Origin: Paenibacillus macquariensis
GTDB lineage: Bacteria; Bacillota; Bacilli; Paenibacillales; Paenibacillaceae
Reading direction: 5' to 3'
Length of the DNA stretch: 64,000 nucleotides
NCBI RefSeq assembly: GCF_900156375.1
Contig: NZ_FTNK01000002.1
Span: 62,001-126,000, forward strand
The notes below the pieces were generated by a model, which saw only the letters and a program-made list of their open reading frames with translations, was not told where the DNA came from and did no database searches. Shown piece by piece: positions 41,215-49,640 of the stretch. How positions within the stretch are numbered: position 1 is the stretch's first letter; each line of letters begins with the position of its first letter. The position numbers and the translations under genes are program-made.

Positions 41215-41757
41215 ATGATCAATCGAATACATATATTTGGTGCTTCTGGTTCAGGAGCAACGACATTAGGTCGGGAATTGTCTGAAGTACTTCCTCATAC
41301 ACTTTTTGATGGCGATGATTATTTTTGGATAGAGAAGTTTGACAAAATGAGAGAAGCACGAGAAAGAGTAGAACTTTTAAAGGAAGATCTTTCATATAAG
41401 AATCAATGGATTCTATCAGGAGCGGTATGTGGTTGGGGTGACGAATTAAAGTCTTTTTTTGATGTCGTTATTTATCTATATGTCCCCCAAGATATTAGAG
41501 TAAATAGATTGAAGGCAAGAGAGTTTCTTCGATATGGAGATGAAGTGTTGCCTGGCGGGCGTAAATATGAACAATCACAGACTTTTTTAGATTGGGCATT
41601 ACTTTATGATACAGCAGGCATGGAAGTTAGGAGTAGAGTCTTACATGAGCATTGGATGTCAGGGCTGTCTTGTCCGATCTTGAGAATTGAAGGGGATAAT
41701 TCGGTCAAAGAAAGAGTTGGAATGGTAATTGATTATTTAAATTCACACAAACCATGA
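41215..41757 (+). CDS. P-loop kinase-like protein, adenylate-kinase-like
   Basis: 180 residues from ATG 41215 (ACGGAGG upstream). The phosphate loop reads IFGASGSGATTLGREL: the position of the Walker A lysine is Ala, so nucleotide binding may differ. DGDDYFWIEKFDKMREARER and PQDIRVNRLKAREFLRYGDE with the basic LID follow. Relatives are annotated as adenylate or shikimate kinase-like; role unknown. CATCTAAC just before the ribosome site resembles a left core of an attC-like site. Confidence 0.85.
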   Translation: MINRIHIFGASGSGATTLGRELSEVLPHTLFDGDDYFWIEKFDKMREARERVELLKEDLSYKNQWILSGAVCGWGDELKSFFDVVIYLYVPQDIRVNRLKAREFLRYGDEVLPGGRKYEQSQTFLDWALLYDTAGMEVRSRVLHEHWMSGLSCPILRIEGDNSVKERVGMVIDYLNSHKP

Positions 41758-41781
41758 ATCCGAAAAGCATGAGGTGAAAGA

Positions 41782-42495
41782 ATGGATAGAGTAGCGCATA
41801 TTCGAACAGAAGAAAAGAAATATCATGATCATTGTTTTGAACACTATACATTATTTGAACCTGGATCTTGGTTACACAAACCAGTGAAGACGGTAATGGA
41901 CCTCCTGGAACATTTCAATGATAGACGAGATCTTAAAGTGCTTGATCTGGGTTGTGGAATAGGTAGGAATAGCATCCCCATGGCGGAAGCATTCAAGAAT
42001 AGAAATGGTAGAATTATTTGCGTTGACTTATTAGAATCAGCTATAGAAAAGTTGAATAACTATAGTAAGGAATATGGTGTTCAACAGTGTATAGAGACGA
42101 TTCTATCTGATATAGAATCTTTTGATATCAAAGAAGCTGAGTATGACGCCATCATAGCGGTATCGGCATTAGAACATGTCAGTTCCGAGGAAGCATTAAC
42201 GAGAAAGCTTCATGAAATGACTTTAGGGACCAGACTCAATGGAATTAACTGCATTATTATTAACACTAATGTAAGAGAAGTAGTCATAGATTCGAATCTA
42301 GCATTAGATCCGATGTTTGAAGTGAATTTATCTACGGATCGGTTGTTAGCAATATTAGATCAGCAATATGAGGGATGGGAAATTATGATTAGAATAGTTA
42401 AACCTTTGATATTTGAAATAGATCGAAATAGTATACCTGTAAATCTAAGTGCCGATTGTATAACCTTCGAGGCAAGAAGAATTTGTGAATCATAA
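41782..42495 (+). CDS. Class I SAM-dependent methyltransferase
   Basis: 237 residues. Motif I VLDLGCGIGRNSIPMAEAF (about 53-71), acidic residue in IICVDLLESAIEKL, motif IV EYDAIIAVSALEHV and the later ITFEARRICES. An UbiE-like or tellurite-resistance-like methyltransferase fold; substrate unknown. Start ATG 41782 follows AGGTGAAAG. The stop overlaps the possible start region of the next gene. Confidence 0.92.
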   Translation: MDRVAHIRTEEKKYHDHCFEHYTLFEPGSWLHKPVKTVMDLLEHFNDRRDLKVLDLGCGIGRNSIPMAEAFKNRNGRIICVDLLESAIEKLNNYSKEYGVQQCIETILSDIESFDIKEAEYDAIIAVSALEHVSSEEALTRKLHEMTLGTRLNGINCIIINTNVREVVIDSNLALDPMFEVNLSTDRLLAILDQQYEGWEIMIRIVKPLIFEIDRNSIPVNLSADCITFEARRICES

Positions 42496-42508
42496 GGGAG
42501 GAATTAAG

Positions 42509-42949
42509 GTGAAGCTCTGGACGTGGGTTGAAAGGCTGTTTAGACAGGAAAAAAGAAGTTCCTCGGATGTGAAGAAATCATGCTTACTTTCTCATCAAGG
42601 TGGACAAATTTGGATATCGTGGTTAGATAATCTTAATGATAACTCTGAATTAATCAGAAAACAGATATTAGATAATGAGAGACTCATTAGTCAACATAAT
42701 AGATCATATCGTGTTCTATACCATTTAGATGGTACAGAAGTAAGTAATGACATTGCAATTGTGATGATAGATAGTCTTATTCGTTCAAGGAAATACGTAA
42801 ATAAGTTAGCTATTGTGGGTGTTACAAGTAAGGGTAAAGAGAGTATCAAGAGATGTTTGTCAACCTCAGAAGCGGATCTCAATATGACTTTTAAATATTA
42901 TTCAGATTTGGAAATGGCCAAAGATTGGCTAATAAGTGAACGGCATTAG
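42509..42949 (+). CDS. STAS/SpoIIAA-like protein, uncertain
   Basis: 146 residues from GTG 42509 (GGGAGG 7 bases upstream). The central part YRVLYHLDGTEVSNDIAIVM, NKLAIVGVTSKGKESIKR and YYSDLEMAKDWL have the strand-helix order of SpoIIAA/STAS-like domains, which often bind nucleotides or partner kinases. The N-terminal tail is basic. Assignment tentative. Confidence 0.65.
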   Translation: MKLWTWVERLFRQEKRSSSDVKKSCLLSHQGGQIWISWLDNLNDNSELIRKQILDNERLISQHNRSYRVLYHLDGTEVSNDIAIVMIDSLIRSRKYVNKLAIVGVTSKGKESIKRCLSTSEADLNMTFKYYSDLEMAKDWLISERH

Positions 42950-42972
42950 ATACGGGTTAAAGGAGTTGACCT

Positions 42973-43518
42973 ATTATTAAGATCAGGATTATTGGGTCAT
43001 GTGGTAGTGGTAAATCAACCTTATCAAGAGAACTTTCGAAGCGATATGATATACCTTATTACGAAATTGATAATATCATTTGGGATAGAAGTGCTGGGAA
43101 TCTTAAATATCCGGTCGATATACGCAATAATACATTTATGGAGATCATTAATACAAAATGTTGGATTATGGAGGGGGTCCAGTCTAACGATTGGACGGTT
43201 GAAAGTTTTAGCCAATCCGATTATATAGTTATTCTTAATCCAAATGTGTATATTCGCGATTATAGAATCTTTAAAAGATTTATAAAATCTCGAACAGGAA
43301 TTGAACCATGGAATTATAAGCAATCTATGAGAAATTTAATTAAGATGATGGTTAAATGGAATCACGGATATCGACTCGATGAACTAATAACACAAACGGA
43401 TTTATATCACAATAAGCGTTATATTGTAAAGAATATTAATGAGATAATAAAGATCATTCAAGAACAAAAAGGGACCGAATTACTGGATGTCTTTTCTGGG
43501 CAGGAACAGGAAATTTAA
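42973..43518 (+). CDS. P-loop AAA-type kinase with ATT start
   Basis: 181 residues when started at ATT 42973: Walker A IIGSCGSGKSTLSRELSKR (about residues 5-23) and YIVILNPNVYIRDYRIFKRF follow. The frame has an upstream TGA at 42967 and no ATG, GTG or TTG before the Walker A; the first Met (43138) lies after it. A ribosome site AAAGGAG (42958-42964) is 8 bases before ATT 42973. So either a rare ATT start as in infC or a mutated ATG; if so, expression would be low. Adenylate-kinase-like, substrate unknown. Confidence 0.78.
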   Translation: MIKIRIIGSCGSGKSTLSRELSKRYDIPYYEIDNIIWDRSAGNLKYPVDIRNNTFMEIINTKCWIMEGVQSNDWTVESFSQSDYIVILNPNVYIRDYRIFKRFIKSRTGIEPWNYKQSMRNLIKMMVKWNHGYRLDELITQTDLYHNKRYIVKNINEIIKIIQEQKGTELLDVFSGQEQEI

Positions 43519-43558
43519 TAACAATATTATGACGTATTAGTCGAGAAAGGGGCATGTT

Positions 43559-44065
43559 ATGCTGACGAAATTGAAGAAGGAAGAATTAAAGTACGATAAT
43601 CTCGCATGGATTTGTATTATGCCAACGATACTCACAATTCAAGGAAAGAGTATGGAAATTAAAGCTGATGTATATCATCATCAATTAAATAATGGTCAAA
43701 GAGGACTGTATATGTTCTATTCCTATCATAATCATACGAAGTCGATCTTTGAATTTTATTGGTTTGCATTTTATTTCATGAGTGAAGTTAAATCATGGAT
43801 TGGATTGAAGAAAGGAATGAGTTGCTTCAAAGATGAAGCAATATTAAACATTTATGAAGAATTAGAGACTCTGATTGAAAAAAAGCACAAAAAACCGGAT
43901 GGAACCTGGTCTCAAGCATCACCTTCTGATATAGAGAAGGATAAAGAACTATTTGCATCAATTAACAAACTTTATATTAGATATAACACACTGGTGCCCA
44001 ATACCATTAAGCATATGAATGCATATATTCGTAATCATACAGAAGAATTTATTGAATTTGAATGA
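43559..44065 (+). CDS. Hypothetical protein
   Basis: 168 residues, helical, soluble. ADVYHHQLNNGQRGLYMFYS, IFEFYWFAFYFMSEVKSWIG and YNTLVPNTIKHMNAYIRNHT are the most conserved-looking parts. No family recognised. Start ATG 43559 follows AAAGGGGC. Confidence 0.75.
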   Translation: MLTKLKKEELKYDNLAWICIMPTILTIQGKSMEIKADVYHHQLNNGQRGLYMFYSYHNHTKSIFEFYWFAFYFMSEVKSWIGLKKGMSCFKDEAILNIYEELETLIEKKHKKPDGTWSQASPSDIEKDKELFASINKLYIRYNTLVPNTIKHMNAYIRNHTEEFIEFE

Positions 44066-44157
44066 ATGATAACATAACTTAGAATAATCATTAAATAGAG
44101 TAAAAAAGCACTTAATTGTATACACTACTGAATAAGAAATACAAATAAAAAACACTA

Positions 44158-44187
44158 TTGCGATTTTATAGAACGTTATGCTATTAT
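44158..44187 (+). promoter_or_regulatory. Candidate sigma-A promoter for the sugar ABC operon
   Basis: TTGCGA (44158-44163), 18 bases, TATTAT (44182-44187). Confidence 0.45.
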
Positions 44188-44206
44188 AAGCGCATGGGAT
44201 TGGAAA

Positions 44207-44220
44207 CGTTACCGATAACG
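44207..44220 (+). promoter_or_regulatory. LacI-type operator candidate
   Basis: CGTTACCGATAACG, a 14-bp palindrome with one mismatched pair and a central CG, as in LacI-family operators. It lies about 20 bases after the candidate -10, and the LacI-type gene at the end of the operon is the obvious binder. Confidence 0.6.
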
Positions 44221-44258
44221 CTACCAACACAATTGAGGAAGCGTTATCATTTTTTATT
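44214..44258 (+). terminator. Leader hairpin with T tract (attenuator-like)
   Basis: GATAACGC (44214-44221) pairs with GCGTTATC (44241-44248), loop 19 bases, followed by ATTTTTTATT. It overlaps the operator candidate and ends 60 bases before the binding protein gene. Confidence 0.55.
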
Positions 44259-44266
44259 CTAAGAAT

Positions 44267-44280
44267 AGAGAGCGTTTTCA
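44267..44280 (+). promoter_or_regulatory. cre box (CcpA site) candidate
   Basis: AGAGAGCGTTTTCA matches 12 of 14 positions of TGAAARCGYTTTCW. Its position near the start of a sugar importer operon fits carbon catabolite repression. Confidence 0.55.
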
Positions 44281-44317
44281 ATATGGAAACAAATTTAAAG
44301 AAAAGAAGGGGAAACAA

Positions 44318-45685
44318 ATGAATAATAAGTTCAAGAAAATGTTAGGGCTCGTATTAGTAGCTACAATGGTTATTGGCTTAGTAACTGCATGTGGCAACAA
44401 ATCAGAAAACACAGCATCAGGTAAAGGTGGAGAAATTTATTTCTTGAACTTTAAACCTGAAATTGCAGAGACATATGAAAAAATTGCTAAAGAATATGAA
44501 GCAGAAACAGGCGTTAAAGTTAAAGTTGTAACTGCTGCTGCAGGTACTTATGAAACAAAATTGAAATCAGAAATTGCTAAATCTGACGCACCTACCATTT
44601 TCCAAATGAATGGTCCTGTAGGATATGAATCTTGGAAGAATTATGCTGCAGACTTGAAAGACACTAAATTGTATAGCTATTTAACAGATAAAAGTTTAGC
44701 TGTAACAAGTGGTGAAGGCGTCTATGGTATTCCTTATGTCGTAGAAGGATACGGTATCATTTACAACGAAGCAATTATGAAGAAATATTTCGCTTTGGCA
44801 GACAAAGCAGTTACTATTTCTTCAACTGCAGAAATCAACAATTTCGCTACGCTAAAAGCAGTCGTTGAAGATATGACGGCTAAGAAAGACCAATTAGCGA
44901 TTAAAGGTGTATTCTCTTCCACTTCATTAGCTGCTGGTGAGCAATGGAGATGGCAAACACACTTAGCAAACATTCCTTTGTACTATGAATTTAAAGATAA
45001 TACGAAATTTGATAACACGCTATTAGCAGGTTTGGATTCTAAAGAAATTTCCTTCAAATACGGAGATAATTTCAAAAATATCTTTGATTTGTATCTCAAT
45101 AATTCTGCTACAAAGGGTGCACTTTTGGGTAGTAAAACAGTAACCGATTCCATGGCTGAATTCGCACTTGGTCAAACAGCAATGGTTCAGAATGGTAACT
45201 GGGGTTGGGGACAAATTAATGATGTTGCTGGAAACGTAGTAAAAGCTGAAGACATTAAGTTTATGCCTATCTACACAGGTATAAAGGGTGAAGAGAAACA
45301 AGGTTTAGCTATCGGAACAGAGAATTACTTTGCAATCAACAGTAAGGTATCTGACGAGAAGCAAAAGGCATCAATAGCTTTCTTGGAATGGTTATTCTCC
45401 AGTGAAAAAGGTAAGAGTTATGTAACGAATGATCTAGGATTCATCTCTCCTTTCAATACATTTAAAGAGAACGAAAAACCAGCTGATCCACTAGCTAAAG
45501 AAGTATTAGCTTGGATGGAGAAGAAGGACATTCAGTCCATACCGTGGACCTTTGCAGCTTTCCCAAGTGAAGAATTCAAGAATTACTTCGGTGATGCATT
45601 GTTAGAATATGCTCAAGGTAAAAAGACTTGGGAAGAAGTCTCAACGATCGTTAAAGATACTTGGAAGTCTGAAAAAACAAAATAA
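44318..45685 (+). CDS. Carbohydrate ABC transporter solute-binding lipoprotein
   Basis: 455 residues. Lipoprotein signal GLVLVATMVIGLVTACG with Cys about residue 26, then the family 1 extracellular binding protein fold: EIAETYEKIAKEYEAETGVK, GAPTIFQ-like SDAPTIFQMNGPVGYESW, IPYVVEGYGIIYNEAIM and MAEFALGQTAMVQNGNWGWG. This UgpB/MsmE-like type binds oligosaccharides. Start ATG 44318 follows AAGGGGA. A stem-loop follows the gene, so the binding protein is probably made in excess over the permeases. Confidence 0.95.
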   Translation: MNNKFKKMLGLVLVATMVIGLVTACGNKSENTASGKGGEIYFLNFKPEIAETYEKIAKEYEAETGVKVKVVTAAAGTYETKLKSEIAKSDAPTIFQMNGPVGYESWKNYAADLKDTKLYSYLTDKSLAVTSGEGVYGIPYVVEGYGIIYNEAIMKKYFALADKAVTISSTAEINNFATLKAVVEDMTAKKDQLAIKGVFSSTSLAAGEQWRWQTHLANIPLYYEFKDNTKFDNTLLAGLDSKEISFKYGDNFKNIFDLYLNNSATKGALLGSKTVTDSMAEFALGQTAMVQNGNWGWGQINDVAGNVVKAEDIKFMPIYTGIKGEEKQGLAIGTENYFAINSKVSDEKQKASIAFLEWLFSSEKGKSYVTNDLGFISPFNTFKENEKPADPLAKEVLAWMEKKDIQSIPWTFAAFPSEEFKNYFGDALLEYAQGKKTWEEVSTIVKDTWKSEKTK

Positions 45686-45710
45686 GATGTAAGTACTTTT
45701 GAATAATATT

Positions 45711-45747
45711 TATGCCATTGCATACCAATATGGTACGCAGTGGCATA
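45711..45747 (+). other. Intercistronic hairpin after the binding protein gene
   Basis: ATGCCATTGCATACC pairs with GGTACGCAGTGGCAT around AATAT. No T tract, so it fits a stabilising 3' stem or partial terminator, common between a binding protein gene and its permeases. Confidence 0.65.
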
Positions 45748-45813
45748 ATATCATCGTTGAGTGTTAAATTTGTCTGAGTTATCGTTTTAATACTCAGTTA
45801 GGAGAATACAATA

Positions 45814-46656
45814 ATGGAAAAATCGATTAAAAAGTATTTTGCACTATTTGCATTACCAACTTTACTGGCTTTTTCAGTAGCATTTTTAATACCATTTATT
45901 CTAGGGATTGTGTTGTCTTTCACAGAGTTTACGACCGTTACCGATGCGAAATGGGTAGGCCTTAGTAACTATATCAAAGCATTTTCTAACCAAGAGTTTA
46001 TCAATGCACTGTGGTTCACCGTTAAGTTCACTGTGCTATCCGTCATTACAATAAATGTATTTGCTTTCCTACTTGCAACAATGTTAACCCGAGGAAAGAA
46101 AGGTACTAACATATTTAGAACGATATTTTTTATGCCTAACTTAATTGGTGGTATTGTATTAGGATATATATGGCAACTGATTCTTAATGGTATTTTGTAT
46201 TACTTCGACGTCACGTTGACGTTTGATGCTAAGTACGGCTTCTGGGGATTAATTATACTTATGAATTGGCAACTCATTGGTTACATGATGATTGTTTATA
46301 TTGCTGGGATACAGAATATTCCTAAGGACATCATTGAGGCAGCTAAAATTGATGGAGCTCCTCGTTTTCAAATATTGCGCAACGTGACCATCCCATTAGT
46401 GATGCCGGCAATTACAATATGTTTATTCCTTACATTGTCTAACTCATTCAAACTTTTTGACCAAAACTTAGCGTTAACAGCGGGTGCACCATCTAAGCAG
46501 ACAACCATGTTAGCACTAGATATTTACAACTCCTTTTATAGTAAAACGGGTTGGGAAGGTGTAGGTCAGGCCAAGGCAGTCGTATTCTTTGTTCTAGTCG
46601 CATTGATCGCATTAGTTCAACTTGTTATTACTAGAAGAAAGGAGATTGAGAATTAA
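45814..46656 (+). CDS. Sugar ABC transporter permease, UgpA/MalF type
   Basis: 280 residues with six helices (FALPTLLAFSVAFLIPFILG first). EAA loop about residues 178-198: IIEAAKIDGAPRFQILRNVTI (in parts IIEAAKIDGAPRFQIL). Start ATG 45814 follows AGGAG. Its TAA shares one base with the next ATG (TAATG), so the two permeases are coupled. Part of an importer without its own ATPase gene. Confidence 0.95.
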   Translation: MEKSIKKYFALFALPTLLAFSVAFLIPFILGIVLSFTEFTTVTDAKWVGLSNYIKAFSNQEFINALWFTVKFTVLSVITINVFAFLLATMLTRGKKGTNIFRTIFFMPNLIGGIVLGYIWQLILNGILYYFDVTLTFDAKYGFWGLIILMNWQLIGYMMIVYIAGIQNIPKDIIEAAKIDGAPRFQILRNVTIPLVMPAITICLFLTLSNSFKLFDQNLALTAGAPSKQTTMLALDIYNSFYSKTGWEGVGQAKAVVFFVLVALIALVQLVITRRKEIEN

Positions 46657-47495
46657 TGGAAACGAAATCATCGAGAATTAAAGATAGCATTAGTTACATC
46701 GTGTTAATCTTATTATCTATTGCTTTTCTAGGACCTATTTTCATCGTTCTGATGAACTCTTTCAAAGGAAAGTTTTACATTAGTGACACGCCATTCTTAT
46801 TCCCTAACAGCACTACGTTTAGTGGCTTAGAGAATTATATAGGTGGTATTGCGAAGACTGATTTCATGAGTGCATTTGGAATGTCATTGTTTATTACGGT
46901 ATTTTCTGTTGCTGTTATTGTCTTATTTACTTCTATGACAGCATGGTATATTACACGAGTAAAGACTAAGTTTACGAATATGTTATATTATGTGTTTGTC
47001 TTCTCAATGATCGTACCTTTCCAAATGGTGATGTTCACCATGTCTAAGGTCGCTAACATCATCCATCTTGATAATCCAATTGGGCTGATATTTATTTACC
47101 TAGGATTTGGATCTGGTTTATCAGTCTTCCTGTTTAGTGGATTTGTCAAATCCATACCTATTGAGATCGAAGAGGCGGTTATGATGGACGGGTGTAACCC
47201 AGTTCAAGCGTTCTTTTCCATCGTATTACCGATCCTCAAACCAACTGCTATCACAGTAGCTATTCTTAATGTCATGTGGGTATGGAATGATTACTTATTA
47301 CCTGATTTAATCATCGGTACCGAGTTCAAAACCATTCCTATTGCAATCCAGTATCTGAAGGGTGGATATGGGTCCATAGATATGGGAGCCATGATGGCGA
47401 TGTTAGTATTAGCTATCGTGCCAATCGTCATATTCTACTTGTCATGTCAAAAGTATATTATTGAGGGTGTTGTTGCAGGAGCTGTTAAGGGGTAA
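46656..47495 (+). CDS. Sugar ABC transporter permease, UgpE/MalG type
   Basis: 279 residues with six helices. EAA loop around residue 175: IPIEIEEAVMMDGCNPVQAF. The end YIIEGVVAGAVKG is the standard C-terminus of MalG/UgpE-type permeases. The ATG overlaps the stop of the partner permease. A long-loop stem AAGAGTAG..CTACTCTT with TGTTTT (47516-47578) may end the operon. Confidence 0.95.
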   Translation: METKSSRIKDSISYIVLILLSIAFLGPIFIVLMNSFKGKFYISDTPFLFPNSTTFSGLENYIGGIAKTDFMSAFGMSLFITVFSVAVIVLFTSMTAWYITRVKTKFTNMLYYVFVFSMIVPFQMVMFTMSKVANIIHLDNPIGLIFIYLGFGSGLSVFLFSGFVKSIPIEIEEAVMMDGCNPVQAFFSIVLPILKPTAITVAILNVMWVWNDYLLPDLIIGTEFKTIPIAIQYLKGGYGSIDMGAMMAMLVLAIVPIVIFYLSCQKYIIEGVVAGAVKG

Positions 47496-47574
47496 TTCGA
47501 ACTAACAAATCTTTTCAAAGAGTAGCGTTGCTTTCATGGTGACTTTGACACCCCGAGAACAATCTACTCTTGTT

Positions 47575-47600
47575 TTGTATACATGTGCATGTATATACAA
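47575..47600. promoter_or_regulatory. Palindrome upstream of the LacI-type regulator
   Basis: TTGTATA on the left and TATACAA on the right enclose ..CATG.TG.CATG.., an almost perfect 26-bp palindrome 85 bases before the regulator start. It could be an autoregulatory operator; a -10-like TATAGT is at 47621. Confidence 0.5.
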
Positions 47601-47684
47601 TAAACCAAACCAAATGCTAGTATAGTATGATGATAAGAACCTAGATTTTATGGGTGAAACTACGGTGTAAGGGAAGAACTTGAT

Positions 47685-48716
47685 ATGGAAAGAATCACAA
47701 TTATTGACATTGCCAAAATGTGCGGAGTTGGCGTAACGACGGTATCAAGAGCGATAAATAACCATCCTGATATAAATGAAGAGACAAAGATGATGATTAT
47801 GAAGGTTATTAAAGAAAATCATTATATACCAAACAACAGCGCAAGAAATTTGAAGCGTGCTGCTTCAAAAACAATCGCTGTATTGATCAAAGGGATAACC
47901 AATCCTTTTTTCAATACTATGATCAAGGTATTTGAAGAAGAGATCAAACGGAAAAAGTATTCTTTCTTTCTGCAGCGCGTAGATGAGAACCAAGATGAAA
48001 TTGATGTTGCGATAGAACTTGAGAAAGAAAAGCGTTTAAAAGGAATTGTGTTTCTAGGAGGGTATTTCTCTCATTCGAAAGAAAAGCTAACACAATTGAC
48101 GGTACCCTTTGTGCTTAGTACGATTGGAATGGCAGAAGATGTTGAGCCTAATGATTACTCTTCTGTATCCGTGGACGACTTTAAAGAAAGCTATAAATTA
48201 GTAGATTATTTATGTAGTCTGGGACATACAAAGATTGCTACAATAACTGCAAATCTGGAAGATGTAAGTATCGGGAAATTAAGATTTGAAGGATATAAAA
48301 AGGCTTTAGCAGATCATGGTGTGGACTATAATGCAGATTTAGTATGGCATATGAAAGAAGATATTGAGAGTTATACGATGGAAAATGGTTATGTCGTTAC
48401 CAAAGAATTGTTAGCGTCAAAGGAAGAGTTCACAGCCTTATATGCTATTTCGGATAGTCTAGCTATTGGTGCGTGTAAAGCCTTGCTTGAAGCTGGAAAA
48501 AGAGTACCAGAAGATTATTCAGTTGCTGGTTTTGATGGACTAGATATATCATTTTATTATAATCCTTCAATTACCACGATGAAACAACCTGTGGGAGAAA
48601 TTGCACAAGAGACCATCAAAATTCTGTTTGATCTGATCAATAAGAAAATAACACATGCACATAAAACATTTCCGGCAGAATTAATGGTTAGAGAATCTAC
48701 CAGGTCTTTACTATAA
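47685..48716 (+). CDS. LacI-family transcriptional regulator
   Basis: 343 residues. N-terminal LacI helix-turn-helix TIIDIAKMCGVGVTTVSRAI and the hinge NNSARNLKRAASKTIAVLI; the periplasmic-binding-like core follows (GITNPFFNTMIKVFEEEIK, VDYLCSLGHTKIATITANLE, FDGLDISFYYNPSITTMKQP). It would bind a sugar from the adjacent importer and control it. Start ATG 47685 has GGGAAGAA upstream. Confidence 0.96.
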   Translation: MERITIIDIAKMCGVGVTTVSRAINNHPDINEETKMMIMKVIKENHYIPNNSARNLKRAASKTIAVLIKGITNPFFNTMIKVFEEEIKRKKYSFFLQRVDENQDEIDVAIELEKEKRLKGIVFLGGYFSHSKEKLTQLTVPFVLSTIGMAEDVEPNDYSSVSVDDFKESYKLVDYLCSLGHTKIATITANLEDVSIGKLRFEGYKKALADHGVDYNADLVWHMKEDIESYTMENGYVVTKELLASKEEFTALYAISDSLAIGACKALLEAGKRVPEDYSVAGFDGLDISFYYNPSITTMKQPVGEIAQETIKILFDLINKKITHAHKTFPAELMVRESTRSLL

Positions 48717-48727
48717 GTAATACGATT

Positions 48728-48762
48728 GAACATTAAGTGTGAACACGCTTGATGTTTTTTGT
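48728..48762 (+). terminator. Rho-independent terminator
   Basis: AACATTAAGTGTG pairs with CACGCTTGATGTT across two bases, followed by six T. It ends the regulator transcript. Confidence 0.85.
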
Positions 48763-48825
48763 GTGTTCCCGTCAATTCGACTACTTGATATAATAGATTG
48801 AAATGTAATCAGGAGGCTACCTAGC

Positions 48826-49371
48826 GTGATCATATTGGAAGAGAATGAGATAAGTATAAGACAACTCAGACCTGAAGATGCTACCCTGTTGCTCAAATGG
48901 CTGTCAGACCCTATGGTGTTGGAATATTATGAAGGTCGTGATCATCCACATGATATGGCCTTAATTAACAAGCATTTTTACGAGAATAGAGAAGGTATCA
49001 CTTCGTGTATCATTAAATATAAGGGGAAAGAGATAGGTTATATTCAGTTCTACCTTATTGATGAAGAAGAGAAAGAAATCTATGGGTATGAGGAATTTGA
49101 TGGTAAAATATATGGAATGGACCAATTCATAGGAGAAGTTGAATTCTGGAATCAAGGAATCGGTTCACGCGTCATTAAAGACATGCTTAGCTACCTTATA
49201 ACCAATAAAGTTGCGAAGAAAATCGTAATGGATCCTCAAACATGGAATACAAGAGCTCTGAGAGTATATGAAAAGAATGGATTTACCAAGAAGAAGCTCC
49301 TTGTACAACATGAATGGCATGAAGGCGAATTAAGAGATTGTTGGCTGATGGAATACGAAGTGAATCAATAG
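48826..49371 (+). CDS. AAC(6')-like N-acetyltransferase
   Basis: 181 residues. SIRQLRPEDATLLLKWLSDP, VLEYYEGRDHP, EIGYIQFYLIDEEEKE, the GMDQFIGEVEFWNQGIGSRV loop with acetyl-CoA binding and VMDPQTWNTRALRVYEKNGF: this order is that of the aminoglycoside 6'-N-acetyltransferase/Acetyltransf_8 family. Homologues in environmental bacilli need not confer resistance. Start GTG 48826 follows AGGAGG. Confidence 0.88.
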   Translation: MIILEENEISIRQLRPEDATLLLKWLSDPMVLEYYEGRDHPHDMALINKHFYENREGITSCIIKYKGKEIGYIQFYLIDEEEKEIYGYEEFDGKIYGMDQFIGEVEFWNQGIGSRVIKDMLSYLITNKVAKKIVMDPQTWNTRALRVYEKNGFTKKKLLVQHEWHEGELRDCWLMEYEVNQ

Positions 49372-49412
49372 ATTGTTAGAGGTTCATATTAATAATGAAG
49401 AGGTGAAAAGCG

Positions 49413-49595
49413 TTGAAGGGAATTAATTATTTAACGATTGCTATCTTAAATTACTTAGCAGCGATTGCGTTTATTGTTACCGTGGTAATCTCAGATCATA
49501 GTAACTGGAAAATAACATATGGATTTGGATTCGTGGGATTGTTATTTGCTATAACTGGTGTTGCAAACACGATTAATCATTTTAAGAAAAAGTGA
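49413..49595 (+). CDS. Small two-helix membrane protein
   Basis: 60 residues from TTG 49413 (GAGGTGAAAAG upstream). Two helices (LTIAILNYLAAIAFIVTVVI and TYGFGFVGLLFAITGVANTI) and a basic end NHFKKK. No family recognised. Confidence 0.7.
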   Translation: MKGINYLTIAILNYLAAIAFIVTVVISDHSNWKITYGFGFVGLLFAITGVANTINHFKKK

Positions 49596-49640
49596 TTAAT
49601 AGTGGACGTCAAGTGAACGAAGGAAAGTAGGTGAACAAGG

